A stretch of 64,000 nt of DNA from Aricia agestis (GCF_905147365.1 NC_056428.1:14972001-15036000), one strand, 5' to 3'; numbered from the stretch's first letter, positions 10,988 to 23,676 are shown. Made by a program: numbers and translations. The notes: generated by a model not told the origin, from the sequence alone.

Positions 10988-11329
10988 TACGTGCAAGAGC
11001 CATGCTTCGGCACGAATGGCCGGCTCGACCGGAGCAATACCACGTTCTCACAGAAAGCCGGCGTGAAACAGCGCTTGCGCTGTGTTTCGCCGAGTGAGTG
11101 AGTTTAACGGAGGCCCAATCTTCTACCCTATTCCTTTCCCTACCCTCCCCTATTCCCTTCCCTTCCCTATCCTCCCCTAGTACCCTTTTCCCTCTTGAAA
11201 GGCCGGCAACGCACTTGCAGCTCTTCTGATGCTGCGAGTGTCCATGGGCGACGGAAGTTGCTTTCCATCAGGTGACCCGTTTGCTCGTTTTTTTTTTTAT
11301 GAAATGAGGGGCATTTCATTAAAAAAAAA
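10988..11329 (+). mobile_element. SINE-like element, family B, copy 1
   Basis: The order of parts is AGAGCCATGCTTCGGCACG, GGCCGGCTCGACCGG, a short palindrome CAGCGCTTGCGCTG, GCCGAGTGAGTGAG, a pyrimidine-rich block, CCATCAGGTGACCCGTTTGC and an A-rich tail. GGCTCGACCGG could be a weak box B. This copy carries extra sequence (T10, then ATGAAATGAGGGGC) before the tail. It has no coding capacity. Confidence 0.8.
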
Positions 11330-11754
11330 TAACATTCGACTTGGTATGACATACTAAAACTCTTTTTATTGCGACAAAACGTACGATTAATTGGGTATAA
11401 TATTTTCACTTCTAGTAAATAACAATTTTGAAAGTTACCTAAGTATCATTATTTATAAGCACAGTTAAAACTGTTACATGAACAACCGTGATTTTAAATT
11501 TCATGGCAATATAAAATAATATTACTAGGGTCAGATCTGATACTGAGGATATCTAAGGGCATCTAGGTCTTAAACCTAGGTTTAGATAAGCGATAATAAA
11601 ATCTTTATGCTTTATAATAAAACGAAAGATTTAAACATAAAACATAGATAATATTATTATTGTGAGTTAACATTCTTGTAATATTGAAAGAACCGTTTTT
11701 TACTAAATGCATATGAATGTATATAGTTTACAGACTCCAAAACAACATTTTTTA
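11330..11754. other. no recognisable feature
   Basis: AT-rich sequence without repeat ends or coding motifs. Confidence 0.4.
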
Positions 11755-11850
11755 CAATTTTTGTCTGTATGTCTGTCTGTCTGTCTGTTTGTTCTGGCTA
11801 ATCTCTGAAATGGCTGGAGCGATTTTGACAGGACTTTTTGGTAATACCTA
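11755..11850 (+). mobile_element. fragment of Helitron-like family D
   Basis: TGTCTGTCTGTCTGTTTGTT, then GGCTAATCTCTGAAATGGC and ATTTTGACAGGACTTTTTGG, matches in reverse the complete element at 50239-50560. Confidence 0.6.
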
Positions 11851-11908
11851 TTATAACACACGGTGCTGCTCGCCAGTTCTGTTATACTTGAACTTGGCTT
11901 GGCAGGTG

Positions 11909-11955
11909 TCTAGATATATATTATAACAATATAATTGTTATAATATATATCTAGA
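11909..11955. repeat. perfect 22-bp palindrome, 3-base loop
   Basis: The arm at 11909-11930 (TCTAGATATATATTATAACA...) is the exact reverse complement of 11934-11955, with loop ATA. AT-rich, and cleavable at both ends by XbaI-type sites (TCTAGA). Confidence 0.9.
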
Positions 11956-12655
11956 ATGAAACAAAATAACTACTAAGTACGTATTTGAAATTGAAATTGT
12001 TTATGTTTTTGAAATTATAACGTTATATTATATAAAAAAAGTATATATAAAAGTATTATAACTTACAAGTACTTATTTCAATTTTATCGGCATTATAATA
12101 ATCCATGAAACATATAGCTGACTAGATAAATCAGATCTTTGAGTCTATGATGTTCAATCAAGTCAAAGATTTTATCTTCGAATACGCATAGAAGTCTCTG
12201 ATTAAAGAAATCAAAGAAATCAGAAAATCAGATTTCTTTACAGCGGAATACCAAATAACCAAGAAATAATTTCAAAAAATTTACAAATGTTAGAACTTTT
12301 AAAGTACTATGCCCAAGACCGGATAATTTTACTGTTTTAACCAATGAGTTTCTAAAATACTAGAGTAGCAATGTCTTACAAAAGATTCTCAGAAATGCGT
12401 AACCACTTTTTTGTTCAAAAGACAATGTCAAGTCATATATTCGTTATGTCATTATGTATGTGAGATATGCCTGCAGGCATCTTCGAAGTGGCAACGCGTT
12501 GCTACCGTAAACTTCCAATCTAGTTACGTTAGTAACATAGAATATCATTGGTTTTAACTAATTTCGATCTGAATGTAAGTAAAGCTCAGTATGGGATGTA
12601 ATGCTATCAATTTAAATGCCACAGATTGTCGCACAATAAACAAAGGGTAGTATTT
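11956..12655. other. no recognisable feature
   Basis: AT-rich; a few short self-complementary words near 12190-12230 (GATTTCTTT / AAAGAAATC). Nothing coding. Confidence 0.4.
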
Positions 12656-12659
12656 AATC

Positions 12660-12860
12660 GAGTGACTGTAAATTACAGTTTTGGGTGTCAAAATTACTAA
12701 ATTTGGGTTATAGAATTACGATTTGAGCGACTGAGAGTGAGTGACGAGAAATTAACAGAACAGCTACTTAGAAATTATTTATTTGAGTTACTTAAAATAC
12801 AAAATGAGCAGCTTTATAATTGAGCGACCTAAAATCTGTTTGAGTGTCAACGTTACGACC
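12660..12860 (+). repeat. degenerate minisatellite, about 22-bp unit
   Basis: A unit of the form GAGYGAC + AAATTAC + RATTT recurs at 12660, 12683, 12705 and 12725 (spacings 23, 22, 20) and then more loosely to 12860 (GAGTGAC, GAGTTAC, GAGCAGC, GAGCGACC, GAGTGTC). The units are too diverged for recent slippage. Confidence 0.55.
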
Positions 12861-13064
12861 TGCATTTTTTTCAATATTTGGCAAATGTAATTTTTATGCT
12901 GAGCGGCACTTTATCTTAAATGAAGTGTTTCGAATACCAAAAACCACTTTGAAAAATACACTAATGAGCAGAGTAAGTATAATGAGCACACATTGAAACA
13001 AAAAAATAATAATAATATGAAATAACTATTTGATGAAACACTTTTATTCAGGGACTACTACGGT

Positions 13065-13088
13065 CAGGGGGGGGGAGGGGGAGGGGGG
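13065..13088 (+). repeat. G-rich tract with quadruplex potential
   Basis: G9-A-G5-A-G6 gives at least four G3 runs within 25 bases. Confidence 0.75.
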
Positions 13089-13283
13089 TTTAGTTTATTT
13101 TTCGCTTAGTCAAATTAATACCGCTCATGTTATTAAAACAGTATGTTCATCATCAGTCGCAAAGTTATTTTTTATTCGCTCTTTTTATTATTTCCCATAA
13201 ACAAATATAAAGACACTTTAGTTGGTAGAATTTCAATTTTTATTACATTTAGATCAAAATTAAATAAGACGGAGTATACTAAT

Positions 13284-13525
13284 AGTCAGGGTTCCCTAGA
13301 CAGAATATTTTTTTTATTACTATCTACGAGTATATAATTTTTTGTCAGTAGCTTCATTTTGATAAGACGAACAGCATTGTTATCTGAGAAAAATCTTGAA
13401 AGTGGTAGCTAACAGAGATAGAAAGAATTTCATACTTTGAGTCGATGGGCCTAAGATAATATGGATTGTTCTATTTGTAGGACAATGTTACTCTTAAATT
13501 GTATACCTAACTATTAATCTATCGA
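13284..13525 (+). repeat. dispersed repeat E, copy 1
   Basis: It starts TAGTCAGGG, then has GATAAGACGAACA, GGTAGCTAACAGAGATAGAA and GATTGTTCTATTTGTAGGAC. The same series appears in the same orientation at 36094-36328, so this is a repeat of about 240 bp. The ends are not clearly inverted; class unknown. Confidence 0.7.
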
Positions 13526-13910
13526 GTAAGTCCCGAAACTACTGGATATATTTTAATGTAAAGATGACTAGACGCACTGTGGTCTATACACGCTGTTGAA
13601 CGTATGCGTATATAATATATTTTATCTTGGCAAATGTACGGTTTACGTAAGATGCGGAAAACATTATGTCCATGCCAGAAGAATTAGTAGATTTCTTTGG
13701 AACGCACTTAAGAAATTCCTACTGCATGTACTTATCTAATCTTTATGCCTACTTAAATTACTCAGCTACACACACTACCTACATAAAAGTTAATGAGATA
13801 ATAGCTATATTCATTATATAAAACATAGAGCATAGAGCTATAATAATAATGTAATGTATTAGTCTTGCCTTAATGTTCTTTCACGGGACTCAATTAATTA
13901 AAAAGTAAAA

Positions 13911-14072
13911 GTTTAAAGCTATAGTATTTATCGATATTCGATACCGACTACGTAAATTGTTAGTATGGCAAATTTTACAGCGCCTCTAGCTTTTACTTGC
14001 GGAACTAAAATCACCATACTAAATATTTACGTAGTCGGTATCAACATAAATACTATTACTATAGCTTTAAAC
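13911..14072. mobile_element. MITE, GTTTAAAGCTATAG ends
   Basis: The arm at 13911-13968 pairs with 14014-14072: GTTTAAAGCTATAGTA with its reverse complement, and ATACCGACTACGTAAAT with ATTTACGTAGTCGGTAT. The unpaired centre is about 45 bases. Confidence 0.8.
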
Positions 14073-14196
14073 TCACGGTAGAGCTACTAAATCCAACCAT
14101 TTAAGTGTGTACGAGGTACCCGAAAGACAGATTTTCGCATTTATATTGTTAGTGCGGATAATATGAGAAAAGTTTTCTTAAGTACATAACATAGCC

Positions 14197-14475
14197 GTGG
14201 GACTAACGTGGGAGAGCCATGCCTCGGCACGAATGGGCCGGCTCGACCGGAGAAATACCACGTTCTCACAGAAAACCGGCGTGAAACAGCGCTTGCGCTG
14301 TGTTTCGCCGAGTGAGTGAGTTTACCGGAGGCCCAATCCCCTACCCTATTCCCTTCCCTACCCTCCCATATTACCTTATTCCCTCTTAAAAGGCCGGCAA
14401 CGCACCTGCAGCTCTTCTGATGCTGCGAGTGTCCATGTTTGCTCGTTTGCCCCCTTATTTCATTAAAAAAAAAAA
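14197..14475 (+). mobile_element. SINE-like element, family B, copy 2, with target duplication
   Basis: It has the same order of parts as the copy at 10988 and ends in an A-rich tail. A 6-base target duplication ATAGCC flanks it (14191-14196 and 14476-14481), which sets both ends and fits LINE-driven retroposition. The stretch between GTGTCCATG and TTTGCTCG is shortened relative to other copies. Confidence 0.85.
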
Positions 14476-14688
14476 ATAGCCACTCTATTAGGTAAAATAT
14501 TATGCTCTATGGTAAGGTCCACGTAGCGATGTAGATAAACTGATGTTGTCTCTGTTATGGTTGTATGTGTATACTCTGTAGTTTGTACCCACGTAATTCG
14601 ACAAGATGGACAAAATATCACGAGTGTATGCCTACATCATTTTAACCTAGTGTGTAAGAAGGGTAATGATTTTGACAATATCTATAAT

Positions 14689-14904
14689 TCCATACTAGTA
14701 TTATAAACGCGAAAGTGTGTCTGTCTGTAATATCTTCACGCTTCAAACGCTCAATAGATTTTTATGAAATTCGGTGGGGATATTTTGAGTCCCAGGAAAT
14801 ATAATATACTTAGTAGGATACTTTATATCTCGGAAAATTGTGCGGTTTCCGCGCGATCAACGGATTTCTCCGCAACGGGGATGCGGATTGCTGGCATCAT
14901 CTTG
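14689..14904 (+). mobile_element. Helitron-like element, family A, diverged
   Basis: It begins TCCATACTAGTATT, continues GCGAAAGTGTGTCTGTCTG, and ends GCAACGGGGATGCGG with a decayed CTTG terminus. A short AT-rich insertion sits near 14800. Confidence 0.7.
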
Positions 14905-15685
14905 TAAATCAAAAATAAAGTAACGGAAATATTTATTTTGATAAAATGTAAACAACATAGGTACTCTTTCAAAGTATTTTTTCATAGTATTTTCATATTA
15001 CCCGGTTAACAACTGACATTTAAATTGGTAGCATTAAACAATAACATTGACATCAAAAATGTCTCCTAAAAACCGGGAATCGCGCGAGATTAACAAACAT
15101 CCAAACAAACGCATGGCACCTGCCGAGCATGTGAAAAATCAATAGCATGTCGTGCTACGAAAAACTACTACAGCCCACCCCCGATTTTTCTTCCCCCACC
15201 CCCATAAGGGGAGAAATGACGTAAAAAGATGCCGGTTTTTTCCCATTTCAGCTCATCTGCGTTGTAAAATCTACCTTATATCGAACAAAATACAGTCCAC
15301 ATTCGCAAATCTCATTATTCACATGTAAGCAATTGTCTTGGATATACACAGTAAGGATTTCAACTCTCTGCAAATGCAAATATGGTTGAATTTCCCTTGC
15401 GATGTGTCCTCTAAAATGCTTGTGCAAAATATGTGGTATGGGGGTATGCGTATTTAGGGGTCCCCGTTCGAATGTCTAATGACTTCTTATGATTTGACGT
15501 CATGTTAAGTTTACCACCTTTATTTGAGTTGGCGCGAGACACATTCGAATTTAGAACACGTATTCCAAAATCGAAGTTTAGTTTTTACGTGACATTTTGT
15601 GAATAAGAAGAATGATAGCGATGCAGCGAAATGTTGCCTAGGTGGATTATTATTTGTTGCTTCTATAACATAAAAGAATTAAGAA
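14905..15685. other. unique sequence with a C-rich patch
   Basis: A C-rich patch lies at 15174-15207 (CCCACCCCCG; TTCCCCCACCCCC). A perfect TGACGTCA lies at 15495-15502. The 18-mer at 15543-15560 reappears inverted at 58018-58035. No convincing exon. Confidence 0.35.
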
Positions 15686-15689
15686 TAAA

Positions 15690-16113
15690 TATATTGACTA
15701 TCATATTTTTTTCAACTCCTGTCTCTGGGACTCAGCTGATCTCAGACTGGCCGCGTAAGCATTGTCTTATATAGTAAGTATCTAAGATTCTACAATAAAA
15801 AAAATATAATCCATTTTCAATTTGTCACCTTGTTGTCAACAGACTTCAACCATAAATAAAAGAGTATAATTCGTATGTATAGGCTTGTCACTCAAAAATC
15901 TGTCATTTCTCCTAGTGTGTGTGTTGCAGTGTGTGTAATGTTTTATTTGTTAAAAAAATGTATAATAAAAGCATAATTTCAAAATAATATTTGCTCGATG
16001 CACTCCTTCACCATATAAACTATAACTGTGCAAAATTTCATTCACCTACGTTTCTCCATTTTTCGTCAAAAGGGATACAAAGTTTTTGGCTCACGTATTA
16101 ATACCTATATAGA
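15690..16113 (-). mobile_element. Helitron-like element, family G, 3'-truncated copy
   Basis: It matches the complete copy at 56227-56722 from its 5' end (TC at 16112-16113 on the minus strand, then the TACGTGAGCC region) through CTGTCTCTGGGACTCAGC. The hairpin and CTAG at the other end are missing. Confidence 0.75.
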
Positions 16114-17704
16114 TAATATTTTTGTGTACACCGATGAAACATACGTCAATCGACAGAGAAAATCATAAACTTATAATATACATGGAGAAAATAATTACAA
16201 GCGACAAATATTAATTTAAAAAATATGTCGTACATAATATACCTACTTTTTGAAATATTTCAGGTTGTTTATCTGAAATAAACGTAAGTATTTAACATTT
16301 TCAGACTGAAATAACTCCGAAAGTTTATATCGTTTACGACATTTTGCCAAATACTATAAGTAAATACTCTTGTTTGTAAACAATATCTCGATTGGCGTAC
16401 CTATGTTTCATAGGTGTACACCAAAATACGACATTTTATAATATTTTGTATATTTTGTAAGTTTAGGTAAGTATGCCAAAAAGGTTCGTTGTTCTTAATA
16501 TTGCTTTAATATTTTTCTTTTATAAAGATTCTTCTATAAAACTGCCGAGTCATGTGACATAATATCTTAAAAGACTTTAAAAATAGTAAAATCTCAAATT
16601 CTAGTCTTTAGGTGAGACCACAACCTGATGATGATGATAAAATATTGATAATAAAAAACCGTTTCGCCCGTTAAGCTGATCACAAATATTATGCAAATGA
16701 CAAAGGTGTTAAAGATTAGCATCTCCGTGATTCTGTTTGCGCGCGATTCGCTCCGGACCGGTGTGACCGTGCCTTCATTTTTGTTTTTTTTTTCACACTG
16801 TTTTATAGGCAAAGATTTGCATAAAAAGTGTTACGTTAAGCGTTAGAGATTGTTCAAACGGTTTTTTAATTATTTCCATTAGGCTTATAATGTGAAAGTG
16901 TTTTTAATTATTTTTTTTATTAAAATAACTTTTAACTTCCCACACTTCTTCGATAACAAATTAGCTTTTAGATATTTTTAGCGATACGGCAAGGAATTAT
17001 AAAATCAATTGAAGGAAACACTATAAAATGTAATATTAATTTATGTTTAGGCCTCAGACGCTATTTAATGTATTAATTTCTTTTATATAATTATAGAAAA
17101 TATTACTTACTTACTTGTACACTTTTTTTCTTGTGAGTCTGGCTTTAAGTAAATAGGTAGTTTCTGTATTAAAAAGAAAGCTATTTGTTTTAACTTACAT
17201 AATAATATTTTTAATATTTAAAACTTATGTTTAATTTTGTTCCTTTAGTGGTATCTACTAAATAATAAGGGCTTACTTACCACTAATATGAAAAAGATAA
17301 GTAAGTAATAGAATTAAACACAATTTAAAAAAAAAGTTAAGTACATAATTTTATTACTTGTGTAATGTTTTAATTAGGCTAATAAAAGTAACACTGAATT
17401 ATTTATTAATTAGTTTTTAAACTTAAATAAAAAAAATATCTTCTACAATTTGATTAAAAAGTCGAATTTTAAAACGTCGCTTAAAATAATTAAATATCTG
17501 ATACTTACCTAAATATCTAAGAGAGCGAGCATTTCTCAGTCATAACTAAAAGTGGAGTTATTTACACAACTTCAAAAATGTACGGGCTTGCAGATATAAC
17601 TAAATCATTTTATAATGTCGTTCCAAAAAATTTCAACTTTCCTGATAAAAATACTTGCTATTGTTGCTGGCTGATTATATACTACAACGTTGTGTCGTAG
17701 TATT
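16114..17704. other. mostly AT-rich, no element recognised
   Basis: A small CpG-rich patch at 16735-16775 (TTTGCGCGCGATTCGCTCC, GGACCGGTGTGACCG) stands out. An open stretch of about 59 codons ending near 17699 has no recognisable motif. Confidence 0.35.
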
Positions 17705-17705
17705 A

Positions 17706-18056
17706 CAGTAGACCCGCGTTAATCCGACAAACGTTTTGCACGGCAGTGTCGGATTACCGAATTTGTCGGATTATACACTAGGTACTGCATATATTTTTAC
17801 ACATTACAGTACCTTAAAATCATAATGTAAAGGTTTTATCTGTTCACTACAAAATATTATCATTTTCCTAAAGCTAGGTTATAGGTACTCATCAGCAAGC
17901 TGCAACTGTTGCATGCATTTATAATAAAAAAATTCGGACCTACTTAAACAAAGATTGGGCAAATTAATGTTTATGTGCCTAAATAAACCAACGATAGGCA
18001 TGTCGGATTACAAGGGGTGTCGGATTAGCAACGGGCCGGATTAGTGAGGGTCTACT
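17706..18056. mobile_element. Tigger/pogo-like MITE
   Basis: The ends are inverted: CAGTAGACCCGCGTTAATCC on the left and, on the complement of the right, AGTAGACCCTCACTAATCC. TA flanks both sides (17704-17705 and 18057-18058). Subterminal copies of GTCGGATTA occur near both ends. The TAATCCGRC motif is typical of pogo/Tigger ends. About 350 bp and non-coding. Confidence 0.8.
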
Positions 18057-18058
18057 TA

Positions 18059-21000
18059 ATGTAGTTCAAAAGAGTAGCTCCTAAAAACTCAGATATAACT
18101 AGTTCTACTTCTATAAAATTACAGATGATGTATAAAAACCGACGATTGCACAAATTTATTCTAATCGTAGTCTAATAGATCAATTTTTCGTGGAATATAA
18201 TTGAAGAATATTATTGAACAATTTATTTGACAATAAGATTGAAAGGGGCGCGATCAATATTAATCCTAGACGGTCAACAAGCCGCTCAATAATACTGCAC
18301 AATAAGTGATATTGTGCAATAAAATTTATCGTCTAGGAGCCCGCTTACTGCAGTTTTTGATGATGATTGATGTAAATATACTGCAGACAAATCCGCAATC
18401 ATGATTGCAATCATGTTTATCCGCCAAGCCCAAGGTGGAGACAGGTATTTGGTTACGAGTAGGTAAGGTAGGCGGTACTTACCATCAGGTAGATTCGGCT
18501 CGTTTTATGACATAAAATAATTAATTGTTACTGTGTTTCAGTAGCCATCTGGCTACAGATAACATCGAAGAACGTAAAATTGTCATTTTATGAGGGCAAT
18601 TTAAATAATTATCAGCTTTCTTCAGTACTAGGTCAATTTGAGCGAAGGTGATGTGTTGAACAATAAAACTTTTATGGTTTGATAAAAGTGTGTAAGTTGC
18701 CTTATTACAATAAAAAAAATGTTGATAAGATTATATTATTTTTTATACTTAGCTATAAAACTTTTTACTTTGACCAATATTGAACAATAATTGGCACTAT
18801 AGAGATTTTGAAATGAAAAAAATATACTTAATATTATTTCGATTTCTTAACCCTCGAGTAACATTGTGATTTTTTGTTACGTAAAAACTTGAAAAAATTA
18901 TATAATGATTAAGTAAATAACAGAGGTTGTAATACATACAATTAATGTTGCTAGAGGTAGAGACTATATTGTAGAGTCATTACTCATTATTGCTATGCAT
19001 AGGCGTAGGTAGGTACATAATAATTTTGCTAGGTAGATAGGTAGCTGGTAAAGACTAAAATTCAAGAGTTATCAATTTTAATGCACTGCAAGTTTTAAAA
19101 TGATAGGTAAGAACTAAGAATTAATATTATTTATTCATTCAAGGTAGCAGATACTGCAGGACAATCCTTATTTTAGAATTTATTTTGTTAACAATTAACC
19201 TTAGTTTTCGATAACCTTTTAATAAAATAATAAGAGGAACGATCTTGATCCTTGCATAAAAAGTAGTACTTTACTTCTCACATTAAACATAAACAAAAAC
19301 ATCTTCAAAACATAATTTAGCCAAGGTGCGTATGCAGCAACGATGCCACTCTAAATAATGTTCCATAATTTTCATGCTGTTATTACTAATTTTACGGTGT
19401 CCTTCCCAACCTGCCACTGGAATTCCAACCTTAAATTTTAACCCTAAAGTTAACTTTTCATTGGGACAATTTCGCGCGCTTTTCGCACAAACACGAGCAG
19501 GGACAAAACACATTGTTTCGGCCCGGCCATTTTGTTTTCAATTTAAATATTTTACAAATGTGACAATAGACAAAAAGAACCGGTACTCGTATTAAAAATT
19601 AAATATCGAAATTATGACGGTTGCTGTTTAGCATATTATGCAAATTTTTTTGAACAACGGCTTTAATTATAGCAAAGACACCTTTTGATTTGCTTCCGGT
19701 TTTAAGACTGTCAACTGTTACTAATGTTACAATAGTATTATATTTTCTGGCAGGTTAGTATTACAATATTATGTGGCTTATAAAATTATTATAATACTAA
19801 AAAGCCTAGAATGTCATATTACCGTTTTTGCTAATTAATAAATAATTATTATTAGCAAAGAATATATTGTCTTATATAGCGACAAATTAAATATAATTAT
19901 AATTATCTTACTAATCATCGCTTGTAAGAAAATTAGACGCCCAAAGATTTTGAAACTCAGAATATGGCACCAAAATATACAGATCATACAAAATAATCTT
20001 CAATACTTAGTAAAAAAATGTTAACATGTTACTTAGAACAATTAAAATTTTATATTCTTCTTTATTTTAAAATTATACACAGTCTGTTGTGACTTGTGAC
20101 ATCAACTTTTTCAATAGTCAATAAACAGAACTATAAATTACAAGTTACAGCAGAAATCAAATCAAACAATCGATTATGAATAAAGAATTAATTTATTCAA
20201 ACCTATTTTTATTACTTTTTATTATCTGCCAACTATTTTTATTGTTCATTTGAATATAAAATTGTTATTGTGATTCGAACAATTAATCTTGTGTTTTGAT
20301 GCAGTATCGCTGAGGTAATTCATTTTTAACTTACTCACGTAATTTATTACCGTGTAGTGCAGCAGCTTAATTGTATGCTTTCACTTTCTGAGTCATTTCT
20401 GTTTTTTCCTTAATTGGCCGGTGATAACTGATAAATGATAAGAAACTCAAAGTCCTCTTTATTGATTTTCAGAATTTACTTCTTTGGCATCTATAAATTA
20501 AAAACTTATCTCCCAAAATTTTATTCAAATTCTTTTCAACCGTTCCAAAACCCATAGGTCATGTTTAGAATTTATGGGTTACAAATATGACAGCCAAACG
20601 AAAATATTTAATCCCATTACAGATAAATTTTATTCAGGATAGGAGATCAATACGGCATTGTGTGCAGTGTGAGAAGTTACATCGTTCACGAAAGATATGC
20701 AAATTCCATATTCAAATGCAGGAAGAGCAATTTTGACACTTGGCAGAATGGTACCCTTTACTTTTTTATTCAAATTCCGAATGGCATAGATAATAGACTT
20801 TTTTCGTGTTAATGTATTCACGGAATTCGTGAGAACGGACGTAGATGTACGTGAGAAGCGTCTTTGTGGCGTAATCGATGGGGTTGTCTATGGTCTACGA
20901 AGCTGTGTCAACAACGCCAATGATATGCTAATTATATTCAATAATCGATATTAAAAAATCGATACAAGATTTTGCTCTTGCGCCTCTTCTTGGATAGTCT

Positions 21001-21740
21001 ATACAAAAAAAGTATCAGCTGTGGTTACTATTTAAGAATAAGGATATTAATGGATAATTATATGAATATTGAATTAGCTTGATATATTTTGTTCCAGAGA
21101 GAGTTGTACCAGAAATAAAAGAAATGTGAAATTATAAAATTTTGAAAAGTACAAATTTTTATGTTATTCTCAATTAAAAACCAAAGACAAGAAAAATACT
21201 TTAAAGGATATCAAATGTACCAGAACATCTATTTGATTAGGGCATCAAAGTTGAAAGTTCATTACAAAAGTCTTAACCCTTCCGTGCTCAATTGAGATTC
21301 AAATGTCCCCTAGCTAGCAGGTGGGTAGATCTTGAAAGAATTTCCGTTCACTGTCTGTAATTTTCGTTTTTTAGCTTCAAATTCAAATAGACAAAGGTTT
21401 TAGTTTTTAGCATTCAGCCAGCGTTGTTAAATGTTTAATTGTTATGGTTAGAAAAAGTAAACGAACATTCATCATGTAAGTATTTATTTTAGATAGTAAA
21501 GTGTAATATTCATATATTTGTATTGCTAAAATCGTGTACACCTAGCCAACACTCTTTATTATATCAAACAACTGACGCACACGGCACAATCATTGTAATA
21601 TTTTAGTATTGATTAAGACAACAATTATTATGGTCCGAATTCCGAATGCCTAATATTTATCGAGATTTCAGACGCAAACTCTTTAAAACAATATTTTAAA
21701 ATGTTGTAAAACTTGTCTAAGTACTTTTTTTTAATTTGTA
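18059..21740. other. long unique AT-rich stretch
   Basis: A short tail-like piece at about 18450-18520 (GGCGGTACTTACCATCAGG) resembles a SINE/LINE end. A GC-richer patch at 19440-19540 (TTTCGCGCGCTTTTCGC; GGCCCGGCCATTTTG) and another at 20840-20930 are unique. Open frames on the minus strand at 19283-19513 and 20630-20821 show no domain I recognise. No gene can be supported. Confidence 0.4.
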
Positions 21741-21745
21741 TCTAT

Positions 21746-21860
21746 TCAAGCACCTGGTCCGGGAGACCGGTCGTGATTTTTTCTCGCGCTCATTTGCATG
21801 CAAAGGGTTAATTCTTGTGATCGTCGTTCGCGCATATTTTTAATTATTCAAGGGTTGATA
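21746..21860 (+). repeat. dispersed repeat F, copy 1, with octamer motif
   Basis: CACCTGGTCCGGGAGACCGG, then TTTTTTCTCGCGCTC, then ATTTGCAT, then TTTTTAATTATTCAAGGGT. The same order occurs on the minus strand at 47992-48100. ATTTGCAT matches the POU-domain octamer. Confidence 0.65.
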
Positions 21861-22214
21861 ATGTATTATTTATTATGCAGGTGCCAATGTTTATTTTTTG
21901 CCAGACTCAGTCTGTATTTGAATTTCGTTGAGAGTGCATCGTTAGACGAGAAAATAAGTTAATTATGTGTCACACTTTTATCAATTAAAAAAGTAGAGTT
22001 CGAAATTTGAATTTTGTTTTGTTTTTTTTTTTCGCCAACCTCAGATTACAAAGGTAAGAAACACTGTACTATTTTTAAAAGCTTTTGTTATTACTAATTT
22101 ATTGTATAATATTTAATAGGTAGTTCTTATGTTTGAGGTTTATAAAAACTGGATGTTTCCATGATGGTTGTGGAAACAGTACGTTTTTTCCGTAATATAA
22201 AGTAGCCCTTATCC
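21861..22214. other. no recognisable feature
   Basis: AT-rich unique sequence. Confidence 0.4.
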
Positions 22215-22250
22215 ATCTTCGCGGTCTACTATATACTAGACCGCGAAGAT
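22215..22250. repeat. 14-bp palindrome, 8-base loop
   Basis: ATCTTCGCGGTCTA (22215-22228) pairs exactly with TAGACCGCGAAGAT (22237-22250). Confidence 0.85.
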
Positions 22251-23265
22251 AACGAAACTATAAAGTGTACCATATAAATTAGTAAAGATTTTATAAAAGT
22301 GCACTACAAACAAACTAAGAGCACCGAATGTAGAGTATAGGCGAAGCGTTTCATACAAAACGAAACACGTCCAAAAGACAAGAAAATCCTGCATACTACA
22401 GCCTAAGCCATCAAAAGATTTTCTTTGTATATAAAATTAAAAAGCTAGTGTCACAATGTAAATAATATATACAGTAAACCATCGTGCCTATTTATTGTCT
22501 ATCTGTTACTTCTCGCTTAGTCTCTGAACTGACTTTAATGAAGTTTATATAATATGAAGATGCCTTTACAATTAAAAAACTATTTTCAGCACCGGAATAA
22601 ATTACGTTTAAATAATACGATTTCAGCAAAACGGGTCATATCTAGTTTCAGATAAGCTGAATAAGCTTAAAAATGTATTCTAGTCTCACATTCTGAAATT
22701 GACCCTGTGTTGCACAATTTTAAGAAGTTATAGTTACTACTGTATACCTACATTAGCTTTAAAGTATCAAAATAATGCATCTAGTCTTACATTTGTAAAA
22801 AATACCCTGTGTTGGAATTTAAAGAAGTTACACTACTGTATACATTAGCTAGTGCTGTACCGATAATGATTGGATCGCTCCGCCCATCATCCATCACTCG
22901 TATCCGCCACTCGAACTTGGTCCCCCGCTTTTCTAATTTTGCCCATCCACCCCTATTTTTCGAGGGAGACGGGGGGTCAGGGTAAATTGGTCAATTCGCT
23001 AGGGAGGCGCCTTTGTGTCTTGTTAGTAATGTCTTGGATGGTTGCGCGGTGAATTATGCTTTGTTCGTGTGTTTGACTGATTAGGGATATACGTTCAATA
23101 TTAGACTTACTAGTTCTTTATAACTACATTAATAGGCATGACAACTATTTTTTTCCTTGTCGGTAAGTAAAGGACCATTCAAAAATTACCAAGTTATGAA
23201 ACTGAAATTTTAGATCCCGAAGTAGTGCGAATTAACCACTCCTCAAATACCTACTGTAGTTCCTG
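22251..23265. other. unique stretch with a GC-rich patch
   Basis: 22870-23045 is GC-richer (CGCTCCGCCCATC; GAGGGAGACGGGGGGTCAGG; GGGAGGCGCC). A 60-codon open frame at 22870-23052 has no recognisable motif, and I do not call it a gene. Confidence 0.35.
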
Positions 23266-23269
23266 GGAC

Positions 23270-23552
23270 AAGATTTAAATGTCCGTACCAATATTGCCCA
23301 AGCACATACGACATTCTCGGCCTAGTCAGTCTAGGCAACATAGTCGGCCTAGTCCAAAAGAACTAAGTAGTCAATACGACTGGGACCAAGTATGTGCGGG
23401 TTTCCTTACGATGTTTCACCGTATGAGCGTCCGTATTATGTACTAGAGATCAGAAAATTTCTCATTGGTACACGCCTCCACCCGGGATCGAACCTGCACT
23501 CTCTACGAGTGCAAACCAAAGGTCTATCCATTAAGCCACACACGCTCACGTA
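23270..23552 (-). mobile_element. tRNA-derived SINE
   Basis: On the minus strand the head (about 23552-23462) has box A TGGCTTAATGGATAG and a perfect box B GGTTCGATCCC, followed downstream by CGGTGAAACATCGTAAGGAA and CCGCACATACTTGG, a body typical of lepidopteran tRNA SINEs. The tRNA fold is imperfect, so a functional tRNA gene is unlikely. Confidence 0.75.
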
Positions 23553-23564
23553 ATGCACGATAAC

Positions 23565-23625
23565 TGCCCAATAAACGAATTTTGACGCAACAGAGTTGCG
23601 GATATCAACCAGTACTAATAATATA
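23565..23625 (+). repeat. 3' fragment of Helitron family A
   Basis: ATAAACGAATTTTGACGCAA, then CAGAGTTGCGGATATCAA, is the 3' end region including the eroded hairpin. Confidence 0.5.
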
Positions 23626-23676
23626 AATAACGCCCACTTCCTGCGGTTTTTGACAGGAGTTTATCTTTCGACTTTA

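Noticed and set aside
17528..17699. 59-codon open stretch just before the Tigger-like MITE
   Set aside because: No recognisable motif, short, and no splice signals.
23462..23548. tRNA gene on the minus strand
   Set aside because: Boxes A and B are good, but the acceptor and anticodon arms do not pair convincingly and a SINE body follows.
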